DNA of 63,250 nucleotides, taken from the NCBI GenBank assembly GCA_016721305.1, contig JADKIH010000018.1, positions 1 to 63,250 of the forward strand, written 5' to 3'. Under the pieces are notes generated by a model. The model worked only from the letters and a program-made list of their open reading frames with translations. It was not told the DNA's origin and did not search any database. The stretch is from Bacteroidota bacterium. GTDB lineage: Bacteria > Bacteroidota > Bacteroidia > AKYH767-A > 2013-40CM-41-45. Positions 19,067-29,681 of the stretch are shown one piece after another (within the stretch, counting starts at the first letter, position 1; the number at the start of each line of letters is the position of its first letter). The position numbers were made by a program, and so were the translations under genes.

Positions 19067-19092
19067 ATACTGCGAACGATTTCACTAAATTC

Positions 19093-19641
19093 ATGAAAGT
19101 AATTTTCGATTTCAGTCTCATTCTCGTATTGTTTTTTTCTACCCTGGCATTACAATCATCAGGCGATTCACCTTACGTTCTGCCTAAATATTTCCATAAA
19201 ACAGAAAAGTGGATTAAAGAAGAAAATGTCAGAAGAAGCATGGCTACCTACAATCCAAATTCTTTCGATACAACTTCGATCACCGGGGCATTAGCTGTCA
19301 TTAGGAAAGAGAAAAAACTGAGCACTTTTCTGGGTGTTAAAGCATGGTGTATTAAAAACTATCAGGTTTCATTTCCCTATTTGGTTCAAATGTTAACAGA
19401 TACATCTGTGGTTGGACTCACCAATACAAATGATCTTATTATTCCCGGCCGTACAACACGATTCGACGGACAAGGGCCGGTAGTTAAAGAGGATTTATTC
19501 AGAGTCAGCGGACGAGCGTCCTTCATTCTTAACCAACTTACCGGCGAGAGTTTTGCCATAGTTACCTCAAAGACGTCGTATTCGGAGCTCGTGCGCTTTC
19601 AACAATTGTGGCGTGACTGGATTTCAAGATTACCCCGATAA
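19093..19641 (+). CDS. Hypothetical secreted protein, 182 residues
   Basis: N-terminal signal peptide (MKVIFDFSLILVLFFSTLALQ) and a mature part of about 160 residues with no family I recognise. The mature protein is alpha-rich in appearance, with several Trp (WIKEENVRRS, FQQLWRDWISRL at the end). It lies 12 bases upstream of a TPR lipoprotein in the same direction, so the two probably form an operon. Function unknown. Confidence 0.75.
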   Translation: MKVIFDFSLILVLFFSTLALQSSGDSPYVLPKYFHKTEKWIKEENVRRSMATYNPNSFDTTSITGALAVIRKEKKLSTFLGVKAWCIKNYQVSFPYLVQMLTDTSVVGLTNTNDLIIPGRTTRFDGQGPVVKEDLFRVSGRASFILNQLTGESFAIVTSKTSYSELVRFQQLWRDWISRLPR

Positions 19642-19653
19642 ACTTCAGTAAAA

Positions 19654-20169
19654 ATGAAAAATCTGTTTATTGCTTTTGGTTTTCTATTCTTCATTTCATG
19701 CGCCTCACCACAAAGTGCGATCGATTACTGTCATCTGGCAGATAAACAAGCTGCAAAAGACAAATCGAAGACGGAAGCGAAGGCAAATTATCTGAAAGCC
19801 TTGCAGATCGACAGTTCATCGGTGGAAGCGTACGACGGGCTCGGAAGACTCCTTATGTCGTCGCCCGACATGAATGAATTGAAGATGGCGAACGATTATT
19901 TCGATAAGGCATTAAAGATTAATCCGAAGTATTCTCCTGCCTGGTATCATAAAGGAATGACTTATGCTCGTGAAGTAAAATTTAACGATGCAATTGCAGC
20001 ATACGACAATGCGTTACATCTTGAACCGGGTAATGCAGATTACTTTTATGCCCGCGCTGTAGTTTATATCAACTCAGGAAATACACAGAAGGGTTATGAA
20101 GATTTTCGCCGGAGTTGTGAGTTTGGGAATTTGAATGCGTGCAGAATTGTCAGAGCTGTCGGTAAATAG
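19654..20169 (+). CDS. TPR-repeat lipoprotein
   Basis: 171 residues. Lipoprotein signal with lipobox FFISC, so the mature N-terminal Cys is near residue 16. It then has about three tetratricopeptide repeats (ALQIDSSSVEAYDGLGRLL, ALKINPKYSPAWYHKGMTYA, ALHLEPGNADYFYARAVVYI) and a capping helix with C-x-x-x-NLNAC. Likely a periplasmic scaffold on a membrane. Paired with the secreted protein immediately upstream. Partner unknown. Confidence 0.85.
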   Translation: MKNLFIAFGFLFFISCASPQSAIDYCHLADKQAAKDKSKTEAKANYLKALQIDSSSVEAYDGLGRLLMSSPDMNELKMANDYFDKALKINPKYSPAWYHKGMTYAREVKFNDAIAAYDNALHLEPGNADYFYARAVVYINSGNTQKGYEDFRRSCEFGNLNACRIVRAVGK

Positions 20170-20392
20170 TTGTACCCGAATCTGCATCCAAACATGACTA
20201 TTTCCTGCCGGTGAGTAATGATTAAGGCATATGCTATCCGAGCTCTTCTAACGGCAAGGCGTATCCGAAACCTGAATCGATACTGTAATCCACTTTAGTT
20301 GCATCCTTTTCTTTGCTTTTTAGGGCATTTTACCACGTCTGAGATACATTTTACCACGATAATTTACCCTCTTTTTATTCGCCTATTTTATA

Positions 20393-20423
20393 TTGACGGA
20401 TCAGGTAAAATAGAGTAGATTTG
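20393..20423 (+). promoter_or_regulatory. Promoter of the choice-of-anchor L gene (TTG-N20-TAGATTTG)
   Basis: TTG 20393-20395, 20-base spacer, TAGATTTG 20416-20423. The predicted start is near 20430, about 23 bases before ATG 20453. Confidence 0.7.
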
Positions 20424-20452
20424 TTGAAAATGGCATAGTTAAGCCATTGTAC

Positions 20453-23400
20453 ATGGGGCAATTAGAGACTGTTTTATTAAACAAGAAAAGCAACTTCAGC
20501 AGAGTTCTCTGTTTCGGGATTCTCATGATTGCCTTCACTTTTCGAGTAGCTCCCTCGTTTGCTCAACTCACGGTTTCGAATGCCCAAACTAGTATTCAAC
20601 TAGCTGCAACATTAGCCGGTCCGGGTGTTATTGTAACAAATGTGAATTACATCGGTGATCCAATTTCGCGCGGAACTTTTTCTGCACCGGCTACCAATCT
20701 GGGTATTGCCAGTGGAATTATGCTCATGACTGGCGATATAAACGATGCCGCCGGTCCTGATTCATTTCCAAGTATGGGGCAGAATGTCAGTCAACCGGGT
20801 GATACGGCACTTACTACTCTTGCAGGTGCTCCGACTTTTGATGCGACAATTCTTGAATTTGACTTCACTCCGCAAAATGATACGATTTCTTTTCGTTATG
20901 TTTTTGCAAGCGAAGAATATCCTGAGTTCGTTTGCTCTACTTACAATGATGCATTCGGTTTTTTTATTTCGGGTCCCGGAATAGTAGGCACGGTTAATAT
21001 TGCTCAAATTCCTCTTACGACGTAGCCGGTAACAATCAACTCAGTGAATGGCGGAGTCGTAGGATCAAATGGTTCTCCGGGCCCGGCATGTATTCTGGGG
21101 TATAGCTCGTATTATGTCGATAATCAGGGTGGGAGTACGATAGAGTTTGACGGATTCACAGTGCCTCTTACTGCTATGGCAATTGTTATTCCTTGTCAGA
21201 CTTACCATCTGCGAATTGCTGTTGCCGATGCAGGTGACCCTGCATACGACTCTGCCGTATTTTTAGAGACGGGTAGTTTGTCGACAACTCCTACTGTGTA
21301 TGCCGGAGCTGACCAGTCTGTTTGTGGTAATGCAGCCATCAACCTTGGAATATCGCCTGTGACAGGTTGGACTTATTCCTGGTCACCTTCAACCGGATTA
21401 AGTAATCCTACCATCTCAAATCCTATTGCCACTGTTTCAAACTCAGGAGGCAGCCCGGTTGTTTACACTTACGTCACGACAGCTTCCAATGGCACTTGTG
21501 TGATGAGTGATACAGTAAACATTACCGTTGTTCCCGGACCTGCTTCTAACTTTTCAGTAATCAGCCCAATTTGCGCAGGACAAACCAGCACACTTACTTA
21601 TCTTGGATCTTCAGATACAACAGCTACTTATCAATGGAATTTTCCTGTTGGTTCTGCTGTGAACGGATCGGGTAGAGGACCGATTCAAGTTACTTATAAC
21701 TCACCGGGTGTTTATAATATTGGTCTCGCCGTTATCGATAATGGATGTCCATCGACGATTACAACAAATACAATTCATGTCCATCCTCAGCCTATTGTAA
21801 ATATCAGCACTCCTTCGGCAATTTGTGCCGGCGATACTATCAGTCTGGCTACGACGGGTAGTGCTGTCGGACCTAATGCAAATTACTCATGGATGTATAG
21901 CTCCGGTGTATTAATCGGCGCTTCAGGCAACGATTCCATTACTCTACAATTATCTTCACCGGGAAATGTGAATGTTTCTGTTGTTGTACAGGATAGTGGT
22001 TGTACGTCGATTCAGTCAAACGCAATTGTTCCGGTCAATGCTCTGCCGGTGGCAAACGTTGTTCCTCCTGCCACACAATGTTCGGGTTCGGTCGATACTG
22101 TTACATTTCAAGGAACAACTTTGGCAGGAACAACATATACGTGGGATTTTGGAAGTGCACAGGTTCTTTCGGGAAGTGGTTCCGGTCCTTACGTCGTTCA
22201 GTGGAATAATTCCGGTGACTTCCCTGTCGAAGTAACGGTTACATCGAATAATTGCGTGACTAGCGACAGTGATAACGTGCATGTCGACTTGCAACCTCAA
22301 GCATCCTTCGTTGCTATGCCTTCGGTTTGTGAAACAGAAAATTCAATTTTGCAATTCGATGGCGTTTCTGATTCGCTCACTCAATACCATTGGATGCTGA
22401 CCGGAAACTCACAAGTTTCGCCAAGTGGTGCCGGACCGTTTTCACTTAATTGGTCAGCGGCAGGAAATTATCCTTTGCAATTAATTACATCAAACAACGC
22501 ATGCGCCGACACCATTCGTGATACAATGGATGTCTTTGCTAAACCGGTTGCAAACTTCAGTGTGACTCCCGTTTGTGTTTATGATTCTCTTACCGTCATG
22601 AACGCATCAGCATTCCCTGACTCGCTTGGAGGTACGTATGCCTGGGATTTCGGAGATTCATATTCTTCCGGCTCGGCACAACCTTCGCACCTATACAGTA
22701 GTTTTGGAAATTATACCGTTAGTCTTATCCTCATTGCAGCCAACGGTTGTTCGGACTCTTTGCAGCAACAGACTTCATTGTATGCAAAACCGTTATCGGT
22801 TCCCTCCGTAGATACTGTCTGCTTCGGATCTAATTCAACCTTTATTGCAAATTCATCGATCGGTCAGGGAAATATATCTTCCTGGCAATGGGAGGTCGAC
22901 AGCGCATTGCATTTTTCATCGTCAGCGTTTTTGACCGTCCTTCAAAGTTCAGGCAGTCATTTAGCGCAACTTATTACAACGAGTGATCATGGGTGTACCG
23001 ATACTTCGAGTGTGGAAGCATACGTTCGACAAACTCCGCAACCCGATTTCCTGCCGGACTTCAGGGAGGGATGTACTCCGCTTCTGGTTTCGTTCACCGA
23101 TTTGAGTTCATCTCCCGATGACGCAATCCATAGCTGGCATTGGACGTACAGCGATGGTGGCGTAGATACTCTCCCAATGCCTGAACATCTGTTTGTGAAT
23201 CCTGATCTTTATTCTGTAAACCTGCACGTAGTTACTGATCATGGTTGTGTGGCTGATACTTTCATGAACCAATTAATAAATGTTCATTCCCTTCCAGCTG
23301 CTGATTTTGCCTTCAACCCTTCGCCGGCCGATATCATTATGCCTACGGTATTCTTCAATGATTTATCGACTCCGGTAATTCAATGGTGGTGGGATTTTGG

Positions 23401-23809
23401 TGATGAGGGTTTTTCCAATGATGAAAACCCACAACATACCTATGCGGAAGCAGGGACTTACACGGTTCAGCTAATCGTGTCAAATAGTTTCGGCTGTCTA
23501 GATACAACTTACAGAGAAGTCGTTATCGATGACGCATACACGATTTGGGCTCCAAATGCTTTTACACCGAATGGTGATGGGAAGAACGATGAGTTTAATG
23601 TAAAGACAACCGGAATCACTGATTTTAAAATGGTAATTTTTAGCAGATGGGGAATGGAGATTTTTCAGACAAATAATCTGTACGAAGGGTGGGATGGAAG
23701 GATGAATGGCGGTAAAGCTGTTGAAGATACCTACGTTTACAGAATTGTTGCTAAAGATCGTAAGCAGAACGAACATGTATTAGTAGGACATGTGACATTA
23801 TACTACTGA
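20453..23809 (+). CDS. Choice-of-anchor L/PKD protein with T9SS type B (gliding motility) C-terminus; in-frame TAG
   Basis: Giant surface protein of about 1,118 codons. The signal peptide ends near APSFAQ. The choice-of-anchor L domain (ISRGTFSAPATNLGIASGI, ASEEYPEFVC) spans residues about 45-280. Several PKD and Ig-like modules follow (YTWDFGSAQ, YAWDFGDSY, QWWWDFGDEG). The C-terminus is the gliding-motility-associated type B sorting domain (APNAFTPNGDGKNDEFNV, SRWGMEIFQTN). The frame is continuous across a single TAG at 21023-21025 inside the anchor domain (PLTT-stop-PVTINSVNGG), so either a substitution error or a nonsense mutation. Likely an adhesin or gliding-associated surface component. 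Confidence 0.88.
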
Positions 23810-23847
23810 TTCATTAGTTTTTTTTCAAAAGAAAAGTTTCGGCTTTT

Positions 23848-23944
23848 TATACTAATCTTACATCAGTTTACGAAATAATGGTACCAAGATCCGCCAAGGC
23901 GGATATGCCATTTTCTATTCGTATTTTCATTTAGGAATGGTATA
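23848..23944. repeat. 97-bp dispersed hairpin element, copy B
   Basis: Same length and ends as copy A. Central hairpin ATCCGCC-AA-GGCGGAT is identical. The right hairpin is weaker (TATGCCATTT against GAATGGTATA). Confidence 0.8.
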
Positions 23945-24223
23945 AATTGTCAATAGATCAATCCGGATTTTACGAAGAGATAGACCGAAAGAGATAGTAA
24001 CAGTATTGAAATCGCAGTCTGAATGGCTGAACTTAACTTCTCCTGTCTTGATTTACTTTTTAGTAGTTGTGTCGGTTTCATAGAGAGAGTTTTGAAATTC
24101 TATATGAAGGAAACGGATAGTTTATTAAGTTGTTACGCTTATTTTGTCAATTGAGGAAAAGTGTAGGTGAACAATCGGATTTTGTATTTCATTTTTCGGA
24201 AGGCCTTTTGTCATTTTGGAAAT

Positions 24224-24231
24224 TACTTTTG
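24224..24231 (+). promoter_or_regulatory. -7 box of LLM oxidoreductase gene
   Basis: TACTTTTG matches TAnnTTTG. It lies 20 bases before ATG 24252 and inside the longer alternative N-terminus, supporting the later ATG. Confidence 0.45.
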
Positions 24232-24251
24232 TTTTTATCTATATTAGGGCC

Positions 24252-25292
24252 ATGGAATTCGGAATTTATACATTCGTCGAGAACTCAAGGGAATTGATTT
24301 CCGGTACATTTTTATCTGCACAAGAGCGAGTGCATAATGTCTTGGAAGAAGCTTCGCTTGCCGAAGAGCTTGGGTTGGATGTCTTCGCAGTCGGAGAGCA
24401 TCATCGGTCCGACTTTCTTATTTCATCGCCTGCTGTTGTTCTCGCGGCCATTGCTGCACGTACAAAGAAAATCCGACTTTCCAGCGCTGTTACCGTTTTA
24501 AGCTCCGATGATCCTGTCAGAGTTTTTCAGGATTTCGCTACCGTCGATTTAATTTCGAATGGTCGCGCTGAGATAATGGCCGGCCGTGGTTCTTTCATCG
24601 AATCTTTTCCTTTATTCGGTTACGATCTGGAGGATTATGATGAACTTTTCAGCGAAAAGCTCGAGCTCCTTCTTCAGATCAGAGCTTCGGAAAAAATAAG
24701 CTGGAAGGGTAAGCACCGGGCTCCGATAAACAATCTCGGTATTTATCCGAGACCTGTTCAGAACCCAATTCCGGTATGGATTGCAGTTGGCGGGACGCCT
24801 CAGTCTGTCGTTCGGGCAGCTACACTTGGTCTTCCACTTGCCTTGGCCATCATTGGTGGTTCACCGACGCAATTCGCTCCTTTAATCAAATTGTATAAGA
24901 ATTCATTCACTAAAGCCGGACATGGCAACAATCCGCAAGTCGGCATAAATACACATGTCTTTATTGCTGACGATAGTCAACAGGCAGCCGAAACTTTTTA
25001 TCCTTCGTATGCCGATGCTATGACTCGAATAGGTCGTGAGCGAGGCTGGTCAGGAATGACACGCGATCATTACGATGCCATGCGTGGTCCTTCCGGCGCA
25101 CTCATGGTTGGCAGTCCTCAGCAGGTAATTGAAAAAATATTGTACGAGTACGAACTCTTTGGCAACTCGCGATTCCTTGCGCAAATGAGTGTTGGTTCTG
25201 TGCCTCATAAAAGCATGTTGCGCTCTATAGATCTTTTCGGAACAGTAGTCGTTCCGGCTGTCCGAAAAGCAATTTCCAATGTGACGATTTGA
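24252..25292 (+). CDS. LLM-class flavin-dependent oxidoreductase (luciferase-like monooxygenase)
   Basis: 346-residue TIM-barrel flavin enzyme of the bacterial-luciferase superfamily, using FMN or F420-type chemistry. Seen: N-terminal strand MEFGIYTF, FAVGEHHRSDFLISSPAV, KKIRLSSAVTVLSSDDPVR, GRAEIMAGRGSF and VWIAVGGTPQSVVRAATLG. The Bacteroidota members commonly use FMN; the substrate is unknown. ATG 24252 is favoured over the upstream start at 24216 because the -7 box lies between them and MEFGIYTF is the usual family start. Stand-alone gene. Confidence 0.92.
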   Translation: MEFGIYTFVENSRELISGTFLSAQERVHNVLEEASLAEELGLDVFAVGEHHRSDFLISSPAVVLAAIAARTKKIRLSSAVTVLSSDDPVRVFQDFATVDLISNGRAEIMAGRGSFIESFPLFGYDLEDYDELFSEKLELLLQIRASEKISWKGKHRAPINNLGIYPRPVQNPIPVWIAVGGTPQSVVRAATLGLPLALAIIGGSPTQFAPLIKLYKNSFTKAGHGNNPQVGINTHVFIADDSQQAAETFYPSYADAMTRIGRERGWSGMTRDHYDAMRGPSGALMVGSPQQVIEKILYEYELFGNSRFLAQMSVGSVPHKSMLRSIDLFGTVVVPAVRKAISNVTI

Positions 25293-25853
25293 AAAATCTG
25301 ATTAATTGTTTTTCAATTTCAAAATTCACCGCTTTTTTTCACCACTTTTTTTTCAGTTTGACAGCAAAAAACCGCAGAGGTCATTTTCGAAAATTGTTTT
25401 CGAAAATTTAGGTGAAGTTTAAGTAACTTGTTTTGTTTGATGACGATTGTCATTGTTCTTTTATTCGCATTGCGTGTATTAATTAATTCTGTTGAGAATA
25501 TGAATTCTCTTTTTGTGTTTTAATTAATTAGAAAGCATACTCTTAGATAGCTTTTTCTTTAGTTTTACTTTTATAGAATTTTTAAAATACGCTTCTATTT
25601 AGCTTTCGGAATTAATCTTTCAGGGTTTTTAGGAAGTTGTGAATAAGCGTTGTCGATTCTGTAGAAATTCTGGATTCTGTTTGCTCTCTGAAGATCGTTT
25701 ATAAAGCTTTTTCTGCGGTGAAAATATATCTATGATTGACCCCGAATTGAAAATTTGCTCCCACAGTTTTCAGTTTAGTCAAAGTGAATTTTCTGCGAAC
25801 AAATTCAACTCGAATAATCACCAATAAATTTAACCAATAAATAAAATCTAATC
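25293..25853. other. 561-base AT-rich spacer
   Basis: No ORF or RNA gene supported. Contains two adjacent copies of the palindrome TTTTCGAAAATT (about 25385-25411) and long T/A runs. It probably carries the promoter and a long leader for the 3.5 kb gene that follows. Confidence 0.45.
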
Positions 25854-28800
25854 ATGATTCTAAAAAAACTATCTGCTGTAGTAATGTCAGTAGCGTTGAT
25901 CGTCTTCTTTGCCAGTGCGATCATGTCAGACAATGGAAGAGCCGGTCGAACCGGTTCACCGGGCGAGGCCACATGTACCGATTGTCATGCCGATTACAAT
26001 GAAAATGATGGGGTCGGATCGATTTCCATCTCGGGAATTACCGGAGGTACTTATACTCCGGGTACAACGTACAACATGAGCATCACTGTGAGCCGTAGCG
26101 GTTCTACGGTATTTGGATTGGGTTGTGAAGTTTTAACAGCGTCGAATACAAATGCCGGAACTCTCGTTATCACGAACTCTGCACAAACTCAATTGAAGAG
26201 CGCGACTGTGAGTAGTGTAAGTCGTCAAAGTGTAGTGCATCAGCTCGATGGTGGTTTTACCAGCAATAGTCATACTTTCAATTTTAACTGGACGGCACCG
26301 GCTGCAGGTACAGGCCCGGTTACATTTTATTACTCCAGCATTGCAGGTAATCATGATGGCAATGAATCAGGTGATTATGTTTATACGAGCTCAATGGCCC
26401 TCACAGAAAGTGGCGGTTGTGCAACTCCTGCTCAGCCGGGTGCAATTTCAGGAACAACGGCGGTTTGCGCGGGTAGTACTCAAACTTACTCAGTTGCAGC
26501 TGTTGCAACTGCGACAGATTATATCTGGACACTCCCTTCAGGATGGTCAGGAACTTCTACAACGAATTCAATCACAGTAACTGCCGGTTCTGCCGGTGGT
26601 ACTATTACTGTGGCTGCTCACAATGCTTGCGGAGCAAGTACTGCTCAACCATTGGCATTAACAGTAAATCCTGCTGTTACTCCGACCGTATCTATTTCGG
26701 CTAATCCGGGCAATACGATTTGTGCAGGAACGAATGTAACTTTTACCGCTTCACCAACAAATGGCGGAACCACGCCTTCGTACCAATGGAAGCTTAACGG
26801 TTCAAACGTTGGAACTAACAGTGCAACTTATTCTAATGCCGCTCTGGTAAATGGTGATGTTGTTACTTGTGTGCTTACATCCAATGCTGCTTGTGCGAAT
26901 GCTACTGCCACATCGAATTCTGTGACGATGACGATCACTTCAGGCCTGACGCCAACGGTTTCTGTTTCTGCGAATCCGGGAAGTACAATCTGCGCCGGAA
27001 CAAATGTGACTTTTACAGCAACCGGAACAAACGGTGGAACAACTCCTTCGTATCAATGGAAGCTGAACGGTGCGAACGTTGGAACAAATAGCGCTACTTA
27101 TTCGAACGCTTCTCTTGTTGGAGGTGATGCTGTAAGTTGTGTGATGACTTCAAATGCATCTTGTCTTACTACTTCGACAGCAACTTCAAATACAGTGACG
27201 ATGACGATCACAACAGGTGTAACACCAACGGTGAGCATTGGAGCTTCTGCTTCTACGATTTGTTCAGGAACGTCGGTGACGTTTACTGCATCTCCAGTTA
27301 ATGGCGGAACAACTCCTTCGTATCAGTGGATCGTTAACGGTTCAAACGTTGGTACAAACAGCAACACATATTCGAGTTCTTCTCTCGCAAACGGTGATGC
27401 CGTTAGCTGTGTGATGACTTCCAATGCAGGTTGTCTGACGACTACAACTGCAACTTCGAATACAGTTACAATGACAGTAAATGCGTCAGTGACTGCTACA
27501 GTTTCTATAACAGCCAATCCTGGATCAAGTATTTGCAGTGGAACCAGCGTTACTTTTGATGCCATCGCTACAAACGGCGGTTCAACACCTTCATATCAAT
27601 GGCAAGTGAATGGTGTAAATGCAGGAACGAACTCTCCTTCGTTTACGAGCACAACATTGGCCAACAACGATCTTGTGACGTGTGTACTGACTTCAAATGC
27701 ATCATGCGTTACTTCGGCTAACGTTACTTCTAATTCAATCACAATGTCGGTGTCGACAAACAGTACACCAACAGTTAGTATTTCTGCTGATCCGGGCGAA
27801 ACAGTTTGTACAGGAACTAATGTAACATTTACAGCCACGCCGGGTAATGGCGGTTCTGCTCCTTCTTATGTGTGGACAGTAAATGGTTCAACTGTTGGAA
27901 GCAACAGCGATACTTATTCGTCGAACTCATTGGTGACAGGTGACCTTGTACAATGTACAATGACATCGAATTCTACTTGTGCATCATCAAGCACAGCTAT
28001 TTCGCAAGTGATTACTATGACGGTGAACAATTCATTTATTCCTGCAATTTCCGAAGGCGGATCAACTACTTTCTGCGATGGCGGAAACGTTGTTCTCACG
28101 GCATCTAGCGGTTCATCATATCTTTGGATTCCGGGTGGAGAGACATCTCAGTCAATCACGGTTACAACTTCAGGAAGTTATTCTGTTGAAGTAACGAGCG
28201 GAGCTTGTTCAGGAACTTCAAGTGCTTCGACTGTTACTGTGAATCCGCTTCCTGTTGTTACGCTTGCAGCATTTAATGCTGTTTGTTCTACTGATGCAGC
28301 ATTCGTGCTTACAGGCGGTAGCCCATCGGGTGGTGATTATTCAGGTAACGGAGTTAGTGCCGGTTCTTTTGATCCTGCTGTTGCAGGTGTAGGTTCTGCA
28401 GTTTTCACATATTCTTATACTGATGGCTTAGGTTGTTCTTCCTCTGCCAATTCAACTATTCAGGTGAACAATTGCAGTGGCGGTGGTTGTACTACTGCTC
28501 CTGATATGCCGGGTCACATTCACGGTCCATGGGCAGTGGTATGCGGACAAACAGGAGTTGTATATTCTGTTGCATTAGATACGGCAGCAAGTTCATACAC
28601 TTGGACGGTTCCGACTGATGCAGTGATTACTGCTAATAACGGAAATTCAATTACTGTCGATTTCGGAGCGAATTTTACAAATGGAACAATTTGCGTCACA
28701 GCAACCAATGCTTGTGGAACAAGTCCTGCGCGATGCATGTTCGTACATCGTGGTAAAATGCATGTGTCGCACATCGATGGTTCAAATATGATTTGTCCGG

Positions 28801-29363
28801 ATACGCTCGTTCGCGATTACTCAATCCAACCTGTGAATGGTGCAGTGACTTATACATGGTCGGCTACCGGCGGAGCTGTAGTAACAGCAAACGGAAATTC
28901 TGCAACTATCGATTTCACAGGCGTTACATCGCAATTCGTCATGATCTCTGTTCAGGTTGAAGATGCTTGCGGACATACAAGAACACGCTTTATGTGGGTT
29001 CGTATGACGAACGATTGTACTTCCGATGATCATCATGATGACGACGATGATGGTGACGACGATGATGGAGAGCACGGACATGGTGACCGACTTGCTGTTT
29101 CTTCCGGTGTTTCGTATAGCGTTTATCCAAACCCTACTACCGGTCAATTCACTATCGATCTTGGCGTGAATACTGCATCCGTTGCAAAAATTACGATTAT
29201 GGATCTTGTTGGAAAAACTCAAAAGGTGATCACAAATTCAGTGACTCGCGGAACTAACAATATCACGATCGATGCAAGTGAACTTAACAGAGGTATCTAT
29301 ATCCTGAAAATTGAAATGGATGGAATGCCTACTTGTGTTAGTCGGTTGACGATACAGGAGTAA
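25854..29363 (+). CDS. Choice-of-anchor V / Ig-like repeat surface protein with CxxCH motif and T9SS type A tail
   Basis: 1,169 residues. Signal peptide, then a choice-of-anchor V domain (about 25-190) opening with GSPGEATCTDCH, a CxxCH of the c-type haem kind at C41/C44/H45. A PKD-like module follows, then about five tandem Ig-like repeats of about 90 residues (TPTVSISANPG..TICAGTNVTFTA). Next is an Asp/His-rich linker (about bases 29018-29085), and last the sorting domain (VYPNPTTGQFTIDL ... RLTIQE). Exported by Sec then T9SS. The stop TAA forms part of the first unit of the downstream GTAAGTGG array. Confidence 0.92.
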   Translation: MILKKLSAVVMSVALIVFFASAIMSDNGRAGRTGSPGEATCTDCHADYNENDGVGSISISGITGGTYTPGTTYNMSITVSRSGSTVFGLGCEVLTASNTNAGTLVITNSAQTQLKSATVSSVSRQSVVHQLDGGFTSNSHTFNFNWTAPAAGTGPVTFYYSSIAGNHDGNESGDYVYTSSMALTESGGCATPAQPGAISGTTAVCAGSTQTYSVAAVATATDYIWTLPSGWSGTSTTNSITVTAGSAGGTITVAAHNACGASTAQPLALTVNPAVTPTVSISANPGNTICAGTNVTFTASPTNGGTTPSYQWKLNGSNVGTNSATYSNAALVNGDVVTCVLTSNAACANATATSNSVTMTITSGLTPTVSVSANPGSTICAGTNVTFTATGTNGGTTPSYQWKLNGANVGTNSATYSNASLVGGDAVSCVMTSNASCLTTSTATSNTVTMTITTGVTPTVSIGASASTICSGTSVTFTASPVNGGTTPSYQWIVNGSNVGTNSNTYSSSSLANGDAVSCVMTSNAGCLTTTTATSNTVTMTVNASVTATVSITANPGSSICSGTSVTFDAIATNGGSTPSYQWQVNGVNAGTNSPSFTSTTLANNDLVTCVLTSNASCVTSANVTSNSITMSVSTNSTPTVSISADPGETVCTGTNVTFTATPGNGGSAPSYVWTVNGSTVGSNSDTYSSNSLVTGDLVQCTMTSNSTCASSSTAISQVITMTVNNSFIPAISEGGSTTFCDGGNVVLTASSGSSYLWIPGGETSQSITVTTSGSYSVEVTSGACSGTSSASTVTVNPLPVVTLAAFNAVCSTDAAFVLTGGSPSGGDYSGNGVSAGSFDPAVAGVGSAVFTYSYTDGLGCSSSANSTIQVNNCSGGGCTTAPDMPGHIHGPWAVVCGQTGVVYSVALDTAASSYTWTVPTDAVITANNGNSITVDFGANFTNGTICVTATNACGTSPARCMFVHRGKMHVSHIDGSNMICPDTLVRDYSIQPVNGAVTYTWSATGGAVVTANGNSATIDFTGVTSQFVMISVQVEDACGHTRTRFMWVRMTNDCTSDDHHDDDDDGDDDDGEHGHGDRLAVSSGVSYSVYPNPTTGQFTIDLGVNTASVAKITIMDLVGKTQKVITNSVTRGTNNITIDASELNRGIYILKIEMDGMPTCVSRLTIQE

Positions 29364-29611
29364 GTGGTAAGTGGTAAGTGGTAAGTAGTAAGTTGTATGT
29401 TGACTTGCTGTAAGACTTGCAGTTATACTTACTTGAATACTATATAAAAAAGGCGGGACTCTCTTTTGAGTTCCGCCTTTTTTATGCAATCAATCGAGTT
29501 AAGTCAATTGACATAGAACAAAGGTTTATTGGCCAGAGTGTATTTCAATCGCTTCCACCCCAAGTCAACTTACTACTTACTACTTACTACTTACTACTTA
29601 CTACTTACTAA
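29361..29611. repeat. Inverted TAAGTGG/TAAGTAG arrays flanking a terminator
   Basis: Left arm 29361-29395 has about five TAAGTGG/TAAGTAG units starting at the stop codon. Right arm 29562-29611 has about six TACTTAC units, the reverse complement, including the shared AGTTGACTTG junction. The terminator lies between them. Confidence 0.85.
29446..29484 (+). terminator. Intrinsic terminator after the 25854 gene
   Basis: AAAAAAGGCGG ... CCGCCTTTTTT stem with an 8-base loop; A-tract and T-tract make it potentially bidirectional. Confidence 0.9.
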
Positions 29612-29681
29612 AAGAAATAATCCTACATTTAGCAAACCAAACCCCCAATCATTTGTTAATTTATTTCTAACCATACATACC

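Larger units (their letters stand above)
23810..24251. other. 442-base spacer with dispersed element and weak promoter
   Basis: Contains hairpin element copy B (23848-23944) and the -7 box of the downstream gene. The rest, about 23950-24200, is AT-rich with no ORF I can support. Confidence 0.5.

Noticed and set aside
29529..29681. N-terminal extension of the OsmC protein
   Set aside because: It would translate the CTACTTA repeat array; ATG 29682 gives the normal family length.
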